A stretch of DNA of 64,000 bases, taken from Sellimonas sp963559135. Its GTDB lineage: Bacteria > Bacillota > Clostridia > Lachnospirales > Lachnospiraceae. The stretch lies in contig CAUWJP010000003.1 of the NCBI GenBank assembly GCA_963559135.1, positions 1 to 64,000 on the forward strand, given 5' to 3'. Numbering within the stretch: position 1 is the first letter of the stretch; each line of letters begins with the position of its first letter. The position numbers and the translations under genes were made by a program. Positions 35,106 to 44,878 of this stretch are shown here, one piece after another. Under the pieces are notes generated by a model. That model was given only the letters and a program-made list of their open reading frames with translations. It had not been told where the DNA came from and did no database searches.

Positions 35106-36614
35106 ATGGCAGATAAGAAAGAGGACATCATCTTATCGATATGTGGTATGAGTAAGTCATTTGGAAGGAACCGGGTTTTGGATCACATTAATCTGGATGT
35201 AAAACGAGGAACCGTTATGGGGCTTATGGGTGAAAATGGTGCCGGTAAGTCAACCATGATGAAATGTCTTTTCGGTACATATCAGAAAGATGAAGGAAAT
35301 ATCTTCCTGGACGGCAGAGCTGTAAGCTTCTCCGGACCAAAAGATGCTCTTGAAAATGGCATTGCGATGGTTCATCAGGAATTGAACCAGTGTCTGGAAA
35401 GAAATGTAGTTGATAATTTATTTCTCGGACGTTACCCAGTCAATGCCATGGGGGTAGTGAATGAAAGTATCATGAAAAAAGAAGCATCCGAGCTTTTCAG
35501 AAAGCTTGGAATGACTGTTGATCTGACTCAGCCGATGCGAAATATGTCTGTGTCTCAGAGACAGATGTGTGAAATCGCAAAAGCGATTTCTTATAACGCA
35601 AAGGTTATTGTTCTGGATGAGCCGACATCTTCACTGACAGTGCAGGAAGTAGATAAACTGTTTGAAATGATGAGAATGCTGAAAGAACAAGGCATTTCTC
35701 TGATTTATATTTCCCATAAAATGGATGAAATTTTTGAGATCTGTGATGAGATCTCAGTACTTCGTGATGGAAATCTTGTCATGACAAAACGTGCTGAAGA
35801 TACCAACATGAATGAATTGATAGCAGCTATGGTTGGTCGTTCTTTGGAAAACAGATTCCCGGCGGTTGATAACACACCAAAGGATGTGATTTTGTCTGTT
35901 CGGCACCTGTCTACAAAGTATGAGCCGCATCTGCAGGATATTTCTTTCGAGGTAAGAGAAGGAGAAATATTTGGATTGTATGGTCTGGTTGGGGCAGGGC
36001 GAACGGAGCTTCTGGAAACGATTTTTGGAGTTCGTACAAGAGCCGCAGGACGTGTTTATTTTAATAATAAACTCATGAATTTTAGCAGTGCCAAGGAAGC
36101 AATGGATCATGGATTTGCAATGATTACCGAAGAGCGAAAGGCCAACGGACTTTTCCTCAAGGGAGATCTTACTTTTAATACGGCGATTGCTAATCTGGAC
36201 CAGTATAAAACGGGACCGGCACTGTCTGATTCCAAGATGATCAAAGCAACTGCAAATGAAATTAAGATTATGCATACGAAGTGTATGGGACCGGATGATA
36301 TGATTTCCAGTCTTTCCGGTGGAAATCAGCAGAAAGTCATCTTTGGAAAATGGTTAGAGCGGGAGCCGCAGGTGTTCATGATGGATGAACCGACCAGAGG
36401 AATTGATGTAGGTGCAAAATATGAAATTTATGAACTGATCATCAATATGGCTAAACAGGGAAAAACAATTATCGTTGTTTCCTCTGAGATGCCGGAGATT
36501 CTGGGTATTACGAACCGGATCGGAGTAATGTCGAACGGACATCTGTCAGGAATTGTAAATACGAAAGAGACTAATCAGGAAGAACTTTTGAGACTCAGTG
36601 CAAAATACCTATAA
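35106..36614 (+). CDS. mglA: Galactose/methyl-galactoside ABC transporter ATPase, MglA type
   Basis: The 502-residue double-cassette ATPase has Walker A GENGAGKST and Walker B VIVLDEPTSSL in domain 1. Domain 2 has the variant GAGRT Walker A and LSGGNQQK signature, as expected for MglA/RbsA. ATG lies behind AGGAG. It energises import with the coiled-coil permease at 36633. Length is normal. The MglA rather than RbsA call rests on its MglB-class binding protein. Confidence 0.9.
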   Translation: MADKKEDIILSICGMSKSFGRNRVLDHINLDVKRGTVMGLMGENGAGKSTMMKCLFGTYQKDEGNIFLDGRAVSFSGPKDALENGIAMVHQELNQCLERNVVDNLFLGRYPVNAMGVVNESIMKKEASELFRKLGMTVDLTQPMRNMSVSQRQMCEIAKAISYNAKVIVLDEPTSSLTVQEVDKLFEMMRMLKEQGISLIYISHKMDEIFEICDEISVLRDGNLVMTKRAEDTNMNELIAAMVGRSLENRFPAVDNTPKDVILSVRHLSTKYEPHLQDISFEVREGEIFGLYGLVGAGRTELLETIFGVRTRAAGRVYFNNKLMNFSSAKEAMDHGFAMITEERKANGLFLKGDLTFNTAIANLDQYKTGPALSDSKMIKATANEIKIMHTKCMGPDDMISSLSGGNQQKVIFGKWLEREPQVFMMDEPTRGIDVGAKYEIYELIINMAKQGKTIIVVSSEMPEILGITNRIGVMSNGHLSGIVNTKETNQEELLRLSAKYL

Positions 36615-36632
36615 TGAGGGAGATTAAGAGAT

Positions 36633-38288
36633 ATGGCTAGTGGAAATAATAAAATTCTTACAGCTGAAGAGGAAATGCAGCTGCGTCGGCCAATTGAGGA
36701 GTATGTCGGCAATATACAGAAGAAGATTGACAGCCTCAGAGTAGACGGTACGGATAAGGTTGTTTCACTTCAGAACCTTATGAATAATGTAAAGAGAGAC
36801 CGTACGCTTTCCAAGGAAGAGAAAAACGCAAAAATTTCAGATATTCAGAAAGAATTAGGGAAAGCGAAAGCTGTAGAACAACAAAATAAAGGTGAAATTT
36901 CAAAGCTGATTGCTGAAGCGGAAGCTTATCTGAAAGCACATTTTGATAAAGAGTATTATCAGCCGGTTCAGGAAAGCTGTGCACAGGAGAAAGTAGCTGC
37001 AAAAGCAAAGTATGAAAAAGCAGTTGCAGAACTTGAAAAACAGCATAAGGAAACGCTTGCGAAACTTTCCAACAATCAGGAAATCAAAGATGAAAATTAT
37101 GTTCACAAAAACAGACTCTTTGATGCAAAAATGAACCTGCAGAAAGATTATCAGCAGATCAAAGACAGAAGACACGCGGCATTTACATATCGTTATCATC
37201 TGATTGATATGCTTCGGATGTCCAAGTTTACCTTTATGGAAACGAGAGCTCAGAGATGGGAAAATTATAAATATACATTCAACCGCAGGTCTTTCTTCTT
37301 GAAAAACGGTTTGTATATTGCGATCATTTTCATTTTCATCCTGCTGTGTATTATCACTCCAATTGTAAAACATTCACCATTGCTTACATATAACAATGTT
37401 TTGAATATTTTACAGCAGGCATCTCCTAGAGTGTTCCTTGCTCTTGGTGTTGCCGGACTGATTCTTCTTACCGGTACAGACCTTTCCATCGGACGTATGG
37501 TCGGTATGGGTATGACTGCAGGTACAATTATTATGCATCAGGGAATCAATACAGGTGGTGTGTTCGGACATATCTTTGATTTTACAAAGATGTCAATTCC
37601 GGCACGAGTATTTCTTGCACTTGTTGTCTGCATCGTTTTATGTACATTCTTTACAACAATTGCGGGATTTTTCACAGCAAAATTCAAAATGCATCCGTTC
37701 ATTTCTACAATGGCGAACATGCTGGTAATTTTCGGACTCGTAACTTATGCAACCAAGGGTGTATCATTCGGTGCGATTGAACCTGTTATTCCGAATATGA
37801 TTATTCCGAAAATAAACGGATTTCCGACTATTATCCTCTGGGCAGTTGTAGCAGTTGTAATTGTGTGGTTTATCTGGAACAAGACAACTTTCGGAAAGCA
37901 TCTGTATGCTGTGGGAGGAAACCCGGAAGCAGCAGCAGTGTCAGGTATTTCTGTGTTTAAAATAACAGTAGGCGCATTTATTTTGGCAGGAATTCTTTAT
38001 GGATTTGGTTCCTGGCTGGAATGTGCGAGAATGGTTGGTTCAGGATCTGCAGCTTACGGACAGGGCTGGGAGATGGATGCGATTGCAGCCTGTGTAGTAG
38101 GTGGTGTATCCTTTACAGGTGGTATCGGTAAGATTTCAGGTGTAGTAGTCGGTGTATGTATTTTTACAGCACTTACGTATTCCCTTACAATCCTTGGTAT
38201 CGACACAAACCTTCAGTTTGTATTTTCCGGTATCATTATTCTTGTTGCAGTAACACTGGACTGTCTGAAATATGTTCAGAAAAAATAA
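36633..38288 (+). CDS. MglC-type permease with a long N-terminal coiled-coil extension
   Basis: Residues ~223-551 form a standard MglC/RbsC permease (LGVAGLILLTGTDLSIGRMVGMG; CVVGGVSFTGGIGK). Residues 1-~222 are extra. They are highly charged, rich in Lys/Glu/Ala/Gln and predicted helical coiled coil (for example ~60-100 and ~112-180), with no signal sequence, and should lie in the cytoplasm. The normal family length is ~320-340. The segment has no obvious catalytic motif. It may contact the ATPase or a regulator. It starts 18 nt after mglA behind GAGGGAG, so the extension is translated by the natural start rather than a misread upstream frame. Confidence 0.87.
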   Translation: MASGNNKILTAEEEMQLRRPIEEYVGNIQKKIDSLRVDGTDKVVSLQNLMNNVKRDRTLSKEEKNAKISDIQKELGKAKAVEQQNKGEISKLIAEAEAYLKAHFDKEYYQPVQESCAQEKVAAKAKYEKAVAELEKQHKETLAKLSNNQEIKDENYVHKNRLFDAKMNLQKDYQQIKDRRHAAFTYRYHLIDMLRMSKFTFMETRAQRWENYKYTFNRRSFFLKNGLYIAIIFIFILLCIITPIVKHSPLLTYNNVLNILQQASPRVFLALGVAGLILLTGTDLSIGRMVGMGMTAGTIIMHQGINTGGVFGHIFDFTKMSIPARVFLALVVCIVLCTFFTTIAGFFTAKFKMHPFISTMANMLVIFGLVTYATKGVSFGAIEPVIPNMIIPKINGFPTIILWAVVAVVIVWFIWNKTTFGKHLYAVGGNPEAAAVSGISVFKITVGAFILAGILYGFGSWLECARMVGSGSAAYGQGWEMDAIAACVVGGVSFTGGIGKISGVVVGVCIFTALTYSLTILGIDTNLQFVFSGIIILVAVTLDCLKYVQKK

Positions 38289-38302
38289 AAAATATGTCTA
38301 AA

Positions 38303-38331
38303 AAAGCCGGACTGTTATGTCCGGCTCTTTG
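38303..38331 (+). terminator. Terminator of the Mgl-type operon
   Basis: AGCCGGAC (38305-38312) pairs with GTCCGGCT (38319-38326) around a 6-nt loop, followed by CTTT. Confidence 0.75.
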
Positions 38332-38354
38332 GGTTTGAATTAAGGGAAGATTAA

Positions 38355-38383
38355 TTTACTTGCCATTTGCGATTTGGTATAAT
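38355..38383 (+). promoter_or_regulatory. Extended -10 promoter of the yesN/yesM/SBP operon
   Basis: TTTACT (38355-38360), 17 bp, and TATAAT (38378-38383) with a TG at the extended -10 position. It lies 40 bp before the response-regulator start. Confidence 0.65.
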
Positions 38384-38422
38384 AAAACAAACTAAACAGG
38401 AAAAATATATACGGAGACAGAT

Positions 38423-40036
38423 ATGGATAAATACACAGTACTTTTGGTAGATGACGAAGAAGAAGTAATTCAGGTCATTATGAGAAAAATCAATTGGGAA
38501 GGGCTTGGATTCTCGGTCATCGGATATGCCAATAACGGTGTAAAAGCGCTTGAAATGGTGGAAGAATTCCAGCCGGATGTTGTTATGACCGATATTAAAA
38601 TGCCATACATGGATGGAATGGAATTGTCCAGACATATCAAGACAGAATTTCCGGCAACAAAGATTTTGCTTTTTACCGGATTTGACGAATTTGAATATGC
38701 AAAAGAAGCAGTGCATATGGAGGTTGAAGAATATATTCTGAAGCCTGTCAATTCCGTAGACATTACAAATGTGTTCACGCAGATGAAAATAAAGTTGGAT
38801 CAGGAGATCAGTGAGAAGCGGAATGTGGAGACATTGAAAAAGTATTATCTGGATTCCCTTCCTATTCTTCAGACAAATTTCTATTCCACATTGATTGAAG
38901 GAAGGATTCAGAAAAAAGATCTTGCCCGATATCTTTCGGATTATCAGATTTCATTTACAGGGCCTTATTATTGTTGCGTAGTGATTCATGCATCATCGGC
39001 AGATGAGGCGCCGGAAGATATCAAACCACTTTTAATGTTTACGGCAGTTCAGAAGCAGTCGCAGGAACGTCTGGGGAAAAAGTGGATGGCGAAAAGCTTT
39101 ACATATCTGGGCAGAACAATTCTGATTGTACAATTGAAAAATAAAAGTGAAATATCGGAACTGACGGATGAATGTGACCGATTTTGCAAATATGTTCGAC
39201 GTATGATTGGAGTAGATATTACAGTAGGAATCGGAAAAGTATGTGAGGATATTCTGGACTTATCACAATCTTATGCAAGTGCCAAAGAAGCAGTTTCCTA
39301 TCGGGCGATATATGGAGCGGTACGGGCGATTAATATTCAGGAAATTGCACCGAAAAAAGAGGATGGCGTGGAAGCTGCCGGTGATACAGAGCTGGCCAAT
39401 CTCTTTAAAATTATTCGATTAAGCACTACAGAAAAAATTGAGAAAGCAGTAGATCAATACCTGAATAGTATTTCTGTTCCGGCAAAATCTCTTCAACAGC
39501 ACCATATTGATATGATGGAATTGGTCAGCTCATTATATAAGTTTGCTATGAACAATGGAATTTCGATGGAAGAGCTTGGAGGGGACATGAGGAAGTTGTA
39601 TGTGAGACTCCTTGATTTTGAGCCGGAGCTTTTAAGAAACTGGCTGATTAATATGAGCCGCTATTTCAGCGAAAATATTGTCAGTGAACGAAGCAGGTCC
39701 AGAAAGTCATTTGTCTTAAGGGCGAAAGAGTATGTTTATAACAATTATGGGGATGAACAACTTTCTCTGGATTATGTTTGTGAAGTGCTGGGAATGTCTA
39801 ATTCCTACTTTTCTACGATATTTAAGAAGGAGACGGGACAGAATTTTACGACATATTTGACTGATTATCGACTGAATGAGGCATCGAGGCTTTTGATGGA
39901 GACAAATGAAAAGAGTTATATCATTGCCAAGAAGGTAGGATATACAGATCCAAATTATTTTAGTTACGTATTTAAGAGAAAATTCGGAGTGTCACCATCG
40001 AAATACAGAACGGAGCATACGCAAAGTGAAAAATAA
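38423..40036 (+). CDS. YesN-type response regulator with AraC output
   Basis: The 537-residue protein has a receiver domain (1-~125; LLVDDEEEV, phospho-acceptor Asp57 in VVMTDIKMP, Lys in ILKPVN). A middle region of ~270 residues follows, then a C-terminal AraC HTH pair (LSLDYVCEVLGMSNSYFSTIFKK; SYIIAKKVGYTDPNYFSYVFKRKFG). It overlaps the histidine-kinase gene by 11 nt. YesM/YesN systems activate sugar transporter genes, so the Mgl-type operon just upstream, with its poor -35, is the likely target. Confidence 0.9.
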   Translation: MDKYTVLLVDDEEEVIQVIMRKINWEGLGFSVIGYANNGVKALEMVEEFQPDVVMTDIKMPYMDGMELSRHIKTEFPATKILLFTGFDEFEYAKEAVHMEVEEYILKPVNSVDITNVFTQMKIKLDQEISEKRNVETLKKYYLDSLPILQTNFYSTLIEGRIQKKDLARYLSDYQISFTGPYYCCVVIHASSADEAPEDIKPLLMFTAVQKQSQERLGKKWMAKSFTYLGRTILIVQLKNKSEISELTDECDRFCKYVRRMIGVDITVGIGKVCEDILDLSQSYASAKEAVSYRAIYGAVRAINIQEIAPKKEDGVEAAGDTELANLFKIIRLSTTEKIEKAVDQYLNSISVPAKSLQQHHIDMMELVSSLYKFAMNNGISMEELGGDMRKLYVRLLDFEPELLRNWLINMSRYFSENIVSERSRSRKSFVLRAKEYVYNNYGDEQLSLDYVCEVLGMSNSYFSTIFKKETGQNFTTYLTDYRLNEASRLLMETNEKSYIIAKKVGYTDPNYFSYVFKRKFGVSPSKYRTEHTQSEK

Positions 40037-41891
40037 CTGTTTTTCTAAATTAAAGAAATTGAAGCCCAGAGGAATGCAGTCTACAATTATGATTGCAATT
40101 TCCGTCATATCGATTTCTATCATGCTGATTCTGGGAATAGTCATGTATTTTCGCTTTTCGGCCCTGTCCAGACAGGAGATTGTACAGAGTACGCAGACAT
40201 TGATGGAGCAGACGGGAGAAAGCCTGGAAGACTATCTGGTCAGTATGCGGCAGATATCGGATACGGCTTATTATAATGTAATAAAGGAAAGTGATTTTTC
40301 CAGTCAGAATGAAGAAATCCAGAGAGGAATGAATCTTTTATATGAAGCAAACCGGGACAATCTACGAAGTGTGACGGTTTATAATAGTTATGGACGTTTG
40401 ATGGCGGCGGAACCGATTGCTTCTGAGAAGGAAGATCCGGATGTGACGGAACAGGGCTGGTACAAACAGGCGATGGATGAAATGGAGAATATGCATTTTT
40501 CTACTCCGCATATCCAGAATTTGTTTGATGATGCAACGTTTCGATATTACTGGGTTATTTCTCTTAGCCGTTTTGTCGAACTTACAGAGAATGGAGATAC
40601 ACAGCTGGGAGTACTGCTTGTAGATATGGATTTTTCGAGTATCGCCCGAATGATGAAACAGATCAATTCCATCGATAACGGACAGTACTATTATCTGTGT
40701 GACAAGAACGGACAGATCATCTATCATAACAGACAAATACAGATTGAGAATGGATATGGCAGTGAAAACAGCGAAAAAGCTTCAAAATATAAGGATGGGG
40801 TTTACGATGAAAAATTTTCCGGAGAAAAGAGAAAAGTCATCGTAAAAACAATCAGCTATACCGGATGGAAACTGGTTGGTGTGATCCCTTATTCGACGTT
40901 CACGCACGGGCTCGTTAATTTACGGTATTTTATTGTTATGCTGATGCTTTTGATGGCAATGATGCTTGTTATTATCAACCGTCTGGTTTCCGTGCGGATC
41001 TCAAGACCGATTCTCAAATTGAATAATTCTGTGATGAAATATGAAGCAGGAGAAAAGCCGGATATTTACATCGGGGGATCCCAGGAAATCAGGCATCTTG
41101 GCCATTCAATACAGGCATCCTATGAGCAGATTGATTCACTGATGAAAAAGATTGTTTTTGAACAGAATGAACGAAGAAAAAGTGAATTTGATGTTCTACA
41201 AAGTCAGATTAATCCACATTTCCTGTATAATGCACTGGAATCTATTACATGGATGGTGGAAGGGGAACGAAATGATGAAGCGGTCTTTATGATTTCGCAG
41301 CTGGCGAAACTTTTCCGAATCAGTTTGTCGAAAGGACGGACAATTATAAGTATCCGGGAAGAGTTACAGCACGCACAGAGTTATATGAACATTCAGAAGA
41401 TACGATATAAGAATGCATTTTCTGTTGTTTTTGATGTGGATCCATCGTTGTATTCTTACTGCACGGTAAAGTTAATTTTGCAGCCGATTCTTGAAAATGC
41501 AATCAGTTATGGTGTGGGAGGTATGGATGACAGCGGAGAAATCAAAGTGACCGGACGAAAAGTTGGCGAAACAATCATACTTTCTGTTTCGGATAATGGG
41601 ATAGGAATTGCGGAAGAAGAGGTCGGACTTCTGCTGACTGACAGTAACCGGGTAAAAAAACATGGTTCGGGTGTTGGACTTGTAAATGTCAACAATCGGA
41701 TTCATATTTTTTATGGGATGGAATATGGGCTTGTTATAGAAAGTGAGCCGGATGTTGGAACCACCGTTTCTATTTCTATTCCTGCGATTCCATATACGGA
41801 AGAGAACCAGAAGAGTCTGGAAAAGGGATATATGTTCAGCAAAGAAGAAACAATCGATAAAACAAATGGGATAAATGAGAATGAAAAATAG
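40026..41891 (+). CDS. YesM-type sensor histidine kinase
   Basis: The 621-residue protein has a membrane segment at ~20-43, an extracellular Cache-like sensor domain (~45-298), a second membrane segment at ~300-320, HAMP, a His-kinase domain with His398 (SQINPHFLYNALES), and an ATPase domain (DNGIGIAEEE, GSGVGLVNVNNR). GTG at 40026 overlaps the response-regulator gene by 11 nt. The next two genes encode binding proteins without a transporter, which may present sugar to the sensor domain. A single operon for all four is indicated by overlaps. Confidence 0.9.
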   Translation: MKNNCFSKLKKLKPRGMQSTIMIAISVISISIMLILGIVMYFRFSALSRQEIVQSTQTLMEQTGESLEDYLVSMRQISDTAYYNVIKESDFSSQNEEIQRGMNLLYEANRDNLRSVTVYNSYGRLMAAEPIASEKEDPDVTEQGWYKQAMDEMENMHFSTPHIQNLFDDATFRYYWVISLSRFVELTENGDTQLGVLLVDMDFSSIARMMKQINSIDNGQYYYLCDKNGQIIYHNRQIQIENGYGSENSEKASKYKDGVYDEKFSGEKRKVIVKTISYTGWKLVGVIPYSTFTHGLVNLRYFIVMLMLLMAMMLVIINRLVSVRISRPILKLNNSVMKYEAGEKPDIYIGGSQEIRHLGHSIQASYEQIDSLMKKIVFEQNERRKSEFDVLQSQINPHFLYNALESITWMVEGERNDEAVFMISQLAKLFRISLSKGRTIISIREELQHAQSYMNIQKIRYKNAFSVVFDVDPSLYSYCTVKLILQPILENAISYGVGGMDDSGEIKVTGRKVGETIILSVSDNGIGIAEEEVGLLLTDSNRVKKHGSGVGLVNVNNRIHIFYGMEYGLVIESEPDVGTTVSISIPAIPYTEENQKSLEKGYMFSKEETIDKTNGINENEK

Positions 41892-42852
41892 CAGGAAAGT
41901 ATTCATTTTGGTAGAAGCAGCTTTGACGGTTATGGCTTTAATAGCTATTATGATCATGCTGGGGGAAAAGGATGGAAAAGGGCTTCAAAAAGTTTCCGTT
42001 ATTGTTCAGGAATCTGATGACGGTGAATGGAATGCTTTTAAATACGGACTTCGAATGGCAGCAGAAGATCAAGGGGTTGAAATGTTTGTTGTCAGTGCAG
42101 ATGAAATGACGACGGAAGAACAGGAAGAGCTTATAAGGCAGGAAATAGACAATGGAGCAGATGCCGTGATAGTTCAGCCGGCTCCGGGAGAAAAGACAGA
42201 AAAAATGCTGAAGAAGCTTAAGAAGAAAGTTCCGATTATGCTTGTTGAATGTGCGGCGGGAAAAGACGGGAAGAAATCTGAAATCCCGGTAACGGAAGCG
42301 GACAATTATGAGATAGGAATCGCATTGGCTGATGAACTTATCAACGATTGTGGAGAAAATTTAAACGGGAAGATATTACAGATTTATTCACAGAAAACGG
42401 ATTCAGAGGGAATTATCAATTGCGAAAAGGGGCTGAAGAAACGTCTGAAAGATTCTGGAATTGAGGTGCAGTGGAGCCGAGCGGAGTCTTTGGACGAAAA
42501 TGTGGAAAACTCGTTGAATGAGCAGGAAAAAGCAGATTTTATAATTGCACTTGACGACAGCAGTGTTGTACAGGCGGGGGAATATGCACAGGCTGGAAAA
42601 TTGAAAGGTGCAGTAGTGTACGGAGTTGGCAGATCGACAGAAGCTGTATATTGGCTTGATACAGGGAAAGTAGAGTGTCTGGTGGTACCGGATGAGTTTA
42701 ATATCGGATATCAGAGCTTGACGGAGACTGCAAAAACTTTTAAGAATTCTTTTTATAAGATGAACAGTAAAACAGTATCTTATACAGTGATTCGTCAAGA
42801 TACGTTGTTTTCAAAAGAGAATCAGAGAATTCTTTTTACGATGAGTCAATAG
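41875..42852 (+). CDS. Membrane-anchored sugar-binding protein, putative co-sensor
   Basis: The 325-residue protein has an uncleaved-looking N-terminal membrane anchor (VFILVEAALTVMALIAIMIML, ~9-29) with no lipobox Cys. A type-I periplasmic-binding fold follows (VSVIVQESDDGEWNAFKYGL; ADAVIVQPAP; ADFIIALDDSSVVQAGEYA). It overlaps the kinase gene by 17 nt. No ABC subunits accompany it. Tethering to the outer face of the membrane next to a Cache kinase suggests a ligand-presenting role, as in other kinase/SBP pairs. Transport is less likely. Ligand unknown. Confidence 0.75.
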   Translation: MRMKNSRKVFILVEAALTVMALIAIMIMLGEKDGKGLQKVSVIVQESDDGEWNAFKYGLRMAAEDQGVEMFVVSADEMTTEEQEELIRQEIDNGADAVIVQPAPGEKTEKMLKKLKKKVPIMLVECAAGKDGKKSEIPVTEADNYEIGIALADELINDCGENLNGKILQIYSQKTDSEGIINCEKGLKKRLKDSGIEVQWSRAESLDENVENSLNEQEKADFIIALDDSSVVQAGEYAQAGKLKGAVVYGVGRSTEAVYWLDTGKVECLVVPDEFNIGYQSLTETAKTFKNSFYKMNSKTVSYTVIRQDTLFSKENQRILFTMSQ

Positions 42853-42882
42853 AACCTGCGGATCGGGAATAGAGGTTATATA

Positions 42883-43899
42883 ATGAAAGGGAAAAAACTT
42901 TTAGCAGCTGGGATTATTTTTTGCATAGTGACAGTCGGGATTTGCGCCTGCAAACAAGAGAAGGAGGATACAACAAAAAAACTTTATGTAGGTGTCACAT
43001 GTTACAACCAGAACGATGAATTCATTGGTGAACTGATTGACTGCTTTAAAGAAGAGGTGGATCAGTTGCAAAGTGATGAATTAAAAACGACTGTAACCGT
43101 AAGAGATGCTGCGGGTTCGCAAAGGACACAGAATGATCAGGTAAAAGAGCTGATCGGTGCGGGCTGCAATGTACTTTGTGTCAATCTTGTGGAGCGGGCA
43201 GACCCATCGGAAATTATTGATACGGCAAAGAAGAATAATGTTCCGATTATATTTTTTAACAGAGAGCCTGTTGCAGAGGATCTTATGCAATGGGAAGAGC
43301 TTTACTATGTTGGAGCAGATGCAAAACAGTCTGGTGTGATGCAAGGAGAGCTGGCTGTGGAGCTGATCAAGAAAAACAATAAGATTGATCGAAATAAAGA
43401 CGGAAAAATTCAGTATGTTGTGCTGGAAGGAGAACCGGGACATCAGGATTCTATCATACGTACGGAAAATGCAGTTAACACATTAAAGGACCATGGAGTT
43501 AAAATGGAAAAATTAAGTTACGGCATTGCGAACTGGAGCCGGGCACAGGCACAGAACAGGATGACACAGATTATCGGGCAGTACCAGAATCAGATAGAAC
43601 TTGTTCTTGCAAATAATGATGATATGGCTCTTGGAGCAATTGATGCATATGAGAAAGCAAACTTTACGGAGTCCACAAAACCTGTTTTTTTAGGAATCGA
43701 TGGAATCCAGAATGGGTTAAAAGCAGTGGTAGATTCTAAGATGGCCGGTACAGTATATAATGATAAGGAAGGCCAGGCAGAAGCGCTGGCAAAACTGGCA
43801 GGAAAAGTTGCTCTCGGAGAAAAACCGAAAGAAAAATATATCTATCTTTCGTATTCTAAGGTTACAAGAGAGAATGTTCAGGAATATCTGGAAAAATAA
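42883..43899 (+). CDS. Galactose/glucose-binding lipoprotein in normal order, putative sensor
   Basis: The 338-residue lipoprotein (N-terminal hydrophobic segment, Cys23) has the standard MglB order: YVGVTCYNQNDEF, then VPIIFFNREP, YYVGADAKQSG, the Ca-loop DRNKDGKIQ, GHQDSIIRTEN, LANNDDMALG and FLGIDGIQ. It is the in-window reference that shows the 33698-34972 protein to be permuted. It is the last gene of the YesN/YesM operon, 30 nt after the anchored binding protein and followed by a terminator. Without its own ATPase or permease it is probably a galactose/glucose sensor for the kinase, or a second feeder for the upstream transporter. Confidence 0.87.
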   Translation: MKGKKLLAAGIIFCIVTVGICACKQEKEDTTKKLYVGVTCYNQNDEFIGELIDCFKEEVDQLQSDELKTTVTVRDAAGSQRTQNDQVKELIGAGCNVLCVNLVERADPSEIIDTAKKNNVPIIFFNREPVAEDLMQWEELYYVGADAKQSGVMQGELAVELIKKNNKIDRNKDGKIQYVVLEGEPGHQDSIIRTENAVNTLKDHGVKMEKLSYGIANWSRAQAQNRMTQIIGQYQNQIELVLANNDDMALGAIDAYEKANFTESTKPVFLGIDGIQNGLKAVVDSKMAGTVYNDKEGQAEALAKLAGKVALGEKPKEKYIYLSYSKVTRENVQEYLEK

Positions 43900-43920
43900 A
43901 TACGGGAAAGTTCAAGTTGA

Positions 43921-43958
43921 AAAAGACAGTATATCGGTTTCGGATACTGTCTTTTTTT
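43921..43958. terminator. Terminator after the two-component/SBP operon
   Basis: AAAAGACAGTAT (43921-43932) pairs with ATACTGTCTTTT (43944-43955) followed by T residues. It also lies between convergent genes. Confidence 0.85.
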
Positions 43959-44001
43959 GGATATAAGTTTCTGGGATGTGTAAAAGTAATAAAAAGTTGT
44001 C

Positions 44002-44679
44002 TTACAGTCTGTGGTAAAAAGAGAGGCAGCAGTTCTGAAGAAAAAGAATCAGTTCTTCGGCATCAAATACTTTTAGTTCATTGATAGCGTTGGAAGGAAT
44101 CTTTTTATATGTATCAAGTTCTGCCATTACTTTATCCAGATTTTGAAAGTCTACTTCTTCGATCCCCGGATTTGGAACGGGGGTGAGGCTTTCGGGTAAA
44201 TGGAAATGTTCCATGAGATAAGTGTTCATTCGTGTGTAATCGCCATAGTAATATTCTTCTGACAGATATGTTTCGAGAGGAATTTCTTCACCACTTTTTT
44301 TCAAAAGCACATGATCAACTTTCTCTCGGAGTTGAACAATGGCATTGTTGACATCGTAGTATTCCACAACTTGAGGCAGATAATATTTGAAAAACATTTT
44401 ATCGATATATAAGTGCAGGTAATATCCCAGGCAGACCGGTTTATCCAATAAAGATGCATATTTATGCAGGAAAAAATCCAGATGAGGCCATTCTATAAAA
44501 TAGTCACGGTATAAGGGATCCCGAAAATGGGATTCTTTTTTCTGTGTTACAGCATCCGGGAGCAGGTTACCGGCAAAAAAATCATTTTGTAAATCAAGGT
44601 TGTATTTCAATGGATCAGTTGGAGGAAGAAGATCCAGATACATACGCGCAGCCGTCAAGTGTAAGATATATCCTGGCAT
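44002..44679 (-). CDS. Zinc-dependent phospholipase C-like (PF00882-type) protein
   Basis: The 225-residue soluble protein begins MPGYILHLTAA and has GNLLPDAV, then HLDFFLHKY and LGYYLHLYID. This spacing of His and Asp residues is that of the small cytoplasmic zinc-dependent PLC-like family common in Firmicutes. No signal peptide is present, so it is not a secreted lipase, and its substrate is unknown. It is a single gene convergent with the SBP gene and divergent from the NBR1-domain gene. Confidence 0.65.
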   Translation of the reverse strand: MPGYILHLTAARMYLDLLPPTDPLKYNLDLQNDFFAGNLLPDAVTQKKESHFRDPLYRDYFIEWPHLDFFLHKYASLLDKPVCLGYYLHLYIDKMFFKYYLPQVVEYYDVNNAIVQLREKVDHVLLKKSGEEIPLETYLSEEYYYGDYTRMNTYLMEHFHLPESLTPVPNPGIEEVDFQNLDKVMAELDTYKKIPSNAINELKVFDAEELILFLQNCCLSFYHRL

Positions 44680-44759
44680 ATATAATTCTCCTATATATTC
44701 TTTAGCAATAAATTTATTTTGAATAATAGATTACCAGAAAATTTCAAAAGAAACCAGAG

Positions 44760-44800
44760 AAGTTGAAAAATCAACTTGAAAACGGATGTAAAATCAACTT
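44760..44800. promoter_or_regulatory. Palindrome plus repeated half-site in a divergent promoter region
   Basis: AAGTTGA (44760-44766) and TCAACTT (44771-44777) form an inverted repeat, and AATCAACTT recurs at 44769-44777 and 44792-44800. The region separates the PLC-like gene (-) from the NBR1-domain gene (+). Likely a regulator site; the protein is unknown. Confidence 0.4.
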
Positions 44801-44878
44801 TGAAATGATATCATAATTCTGAGTCGATTTCATGACAAATGTTGTGTAATATGAGGACAGAGAAAGAGGAAGTCGTAG

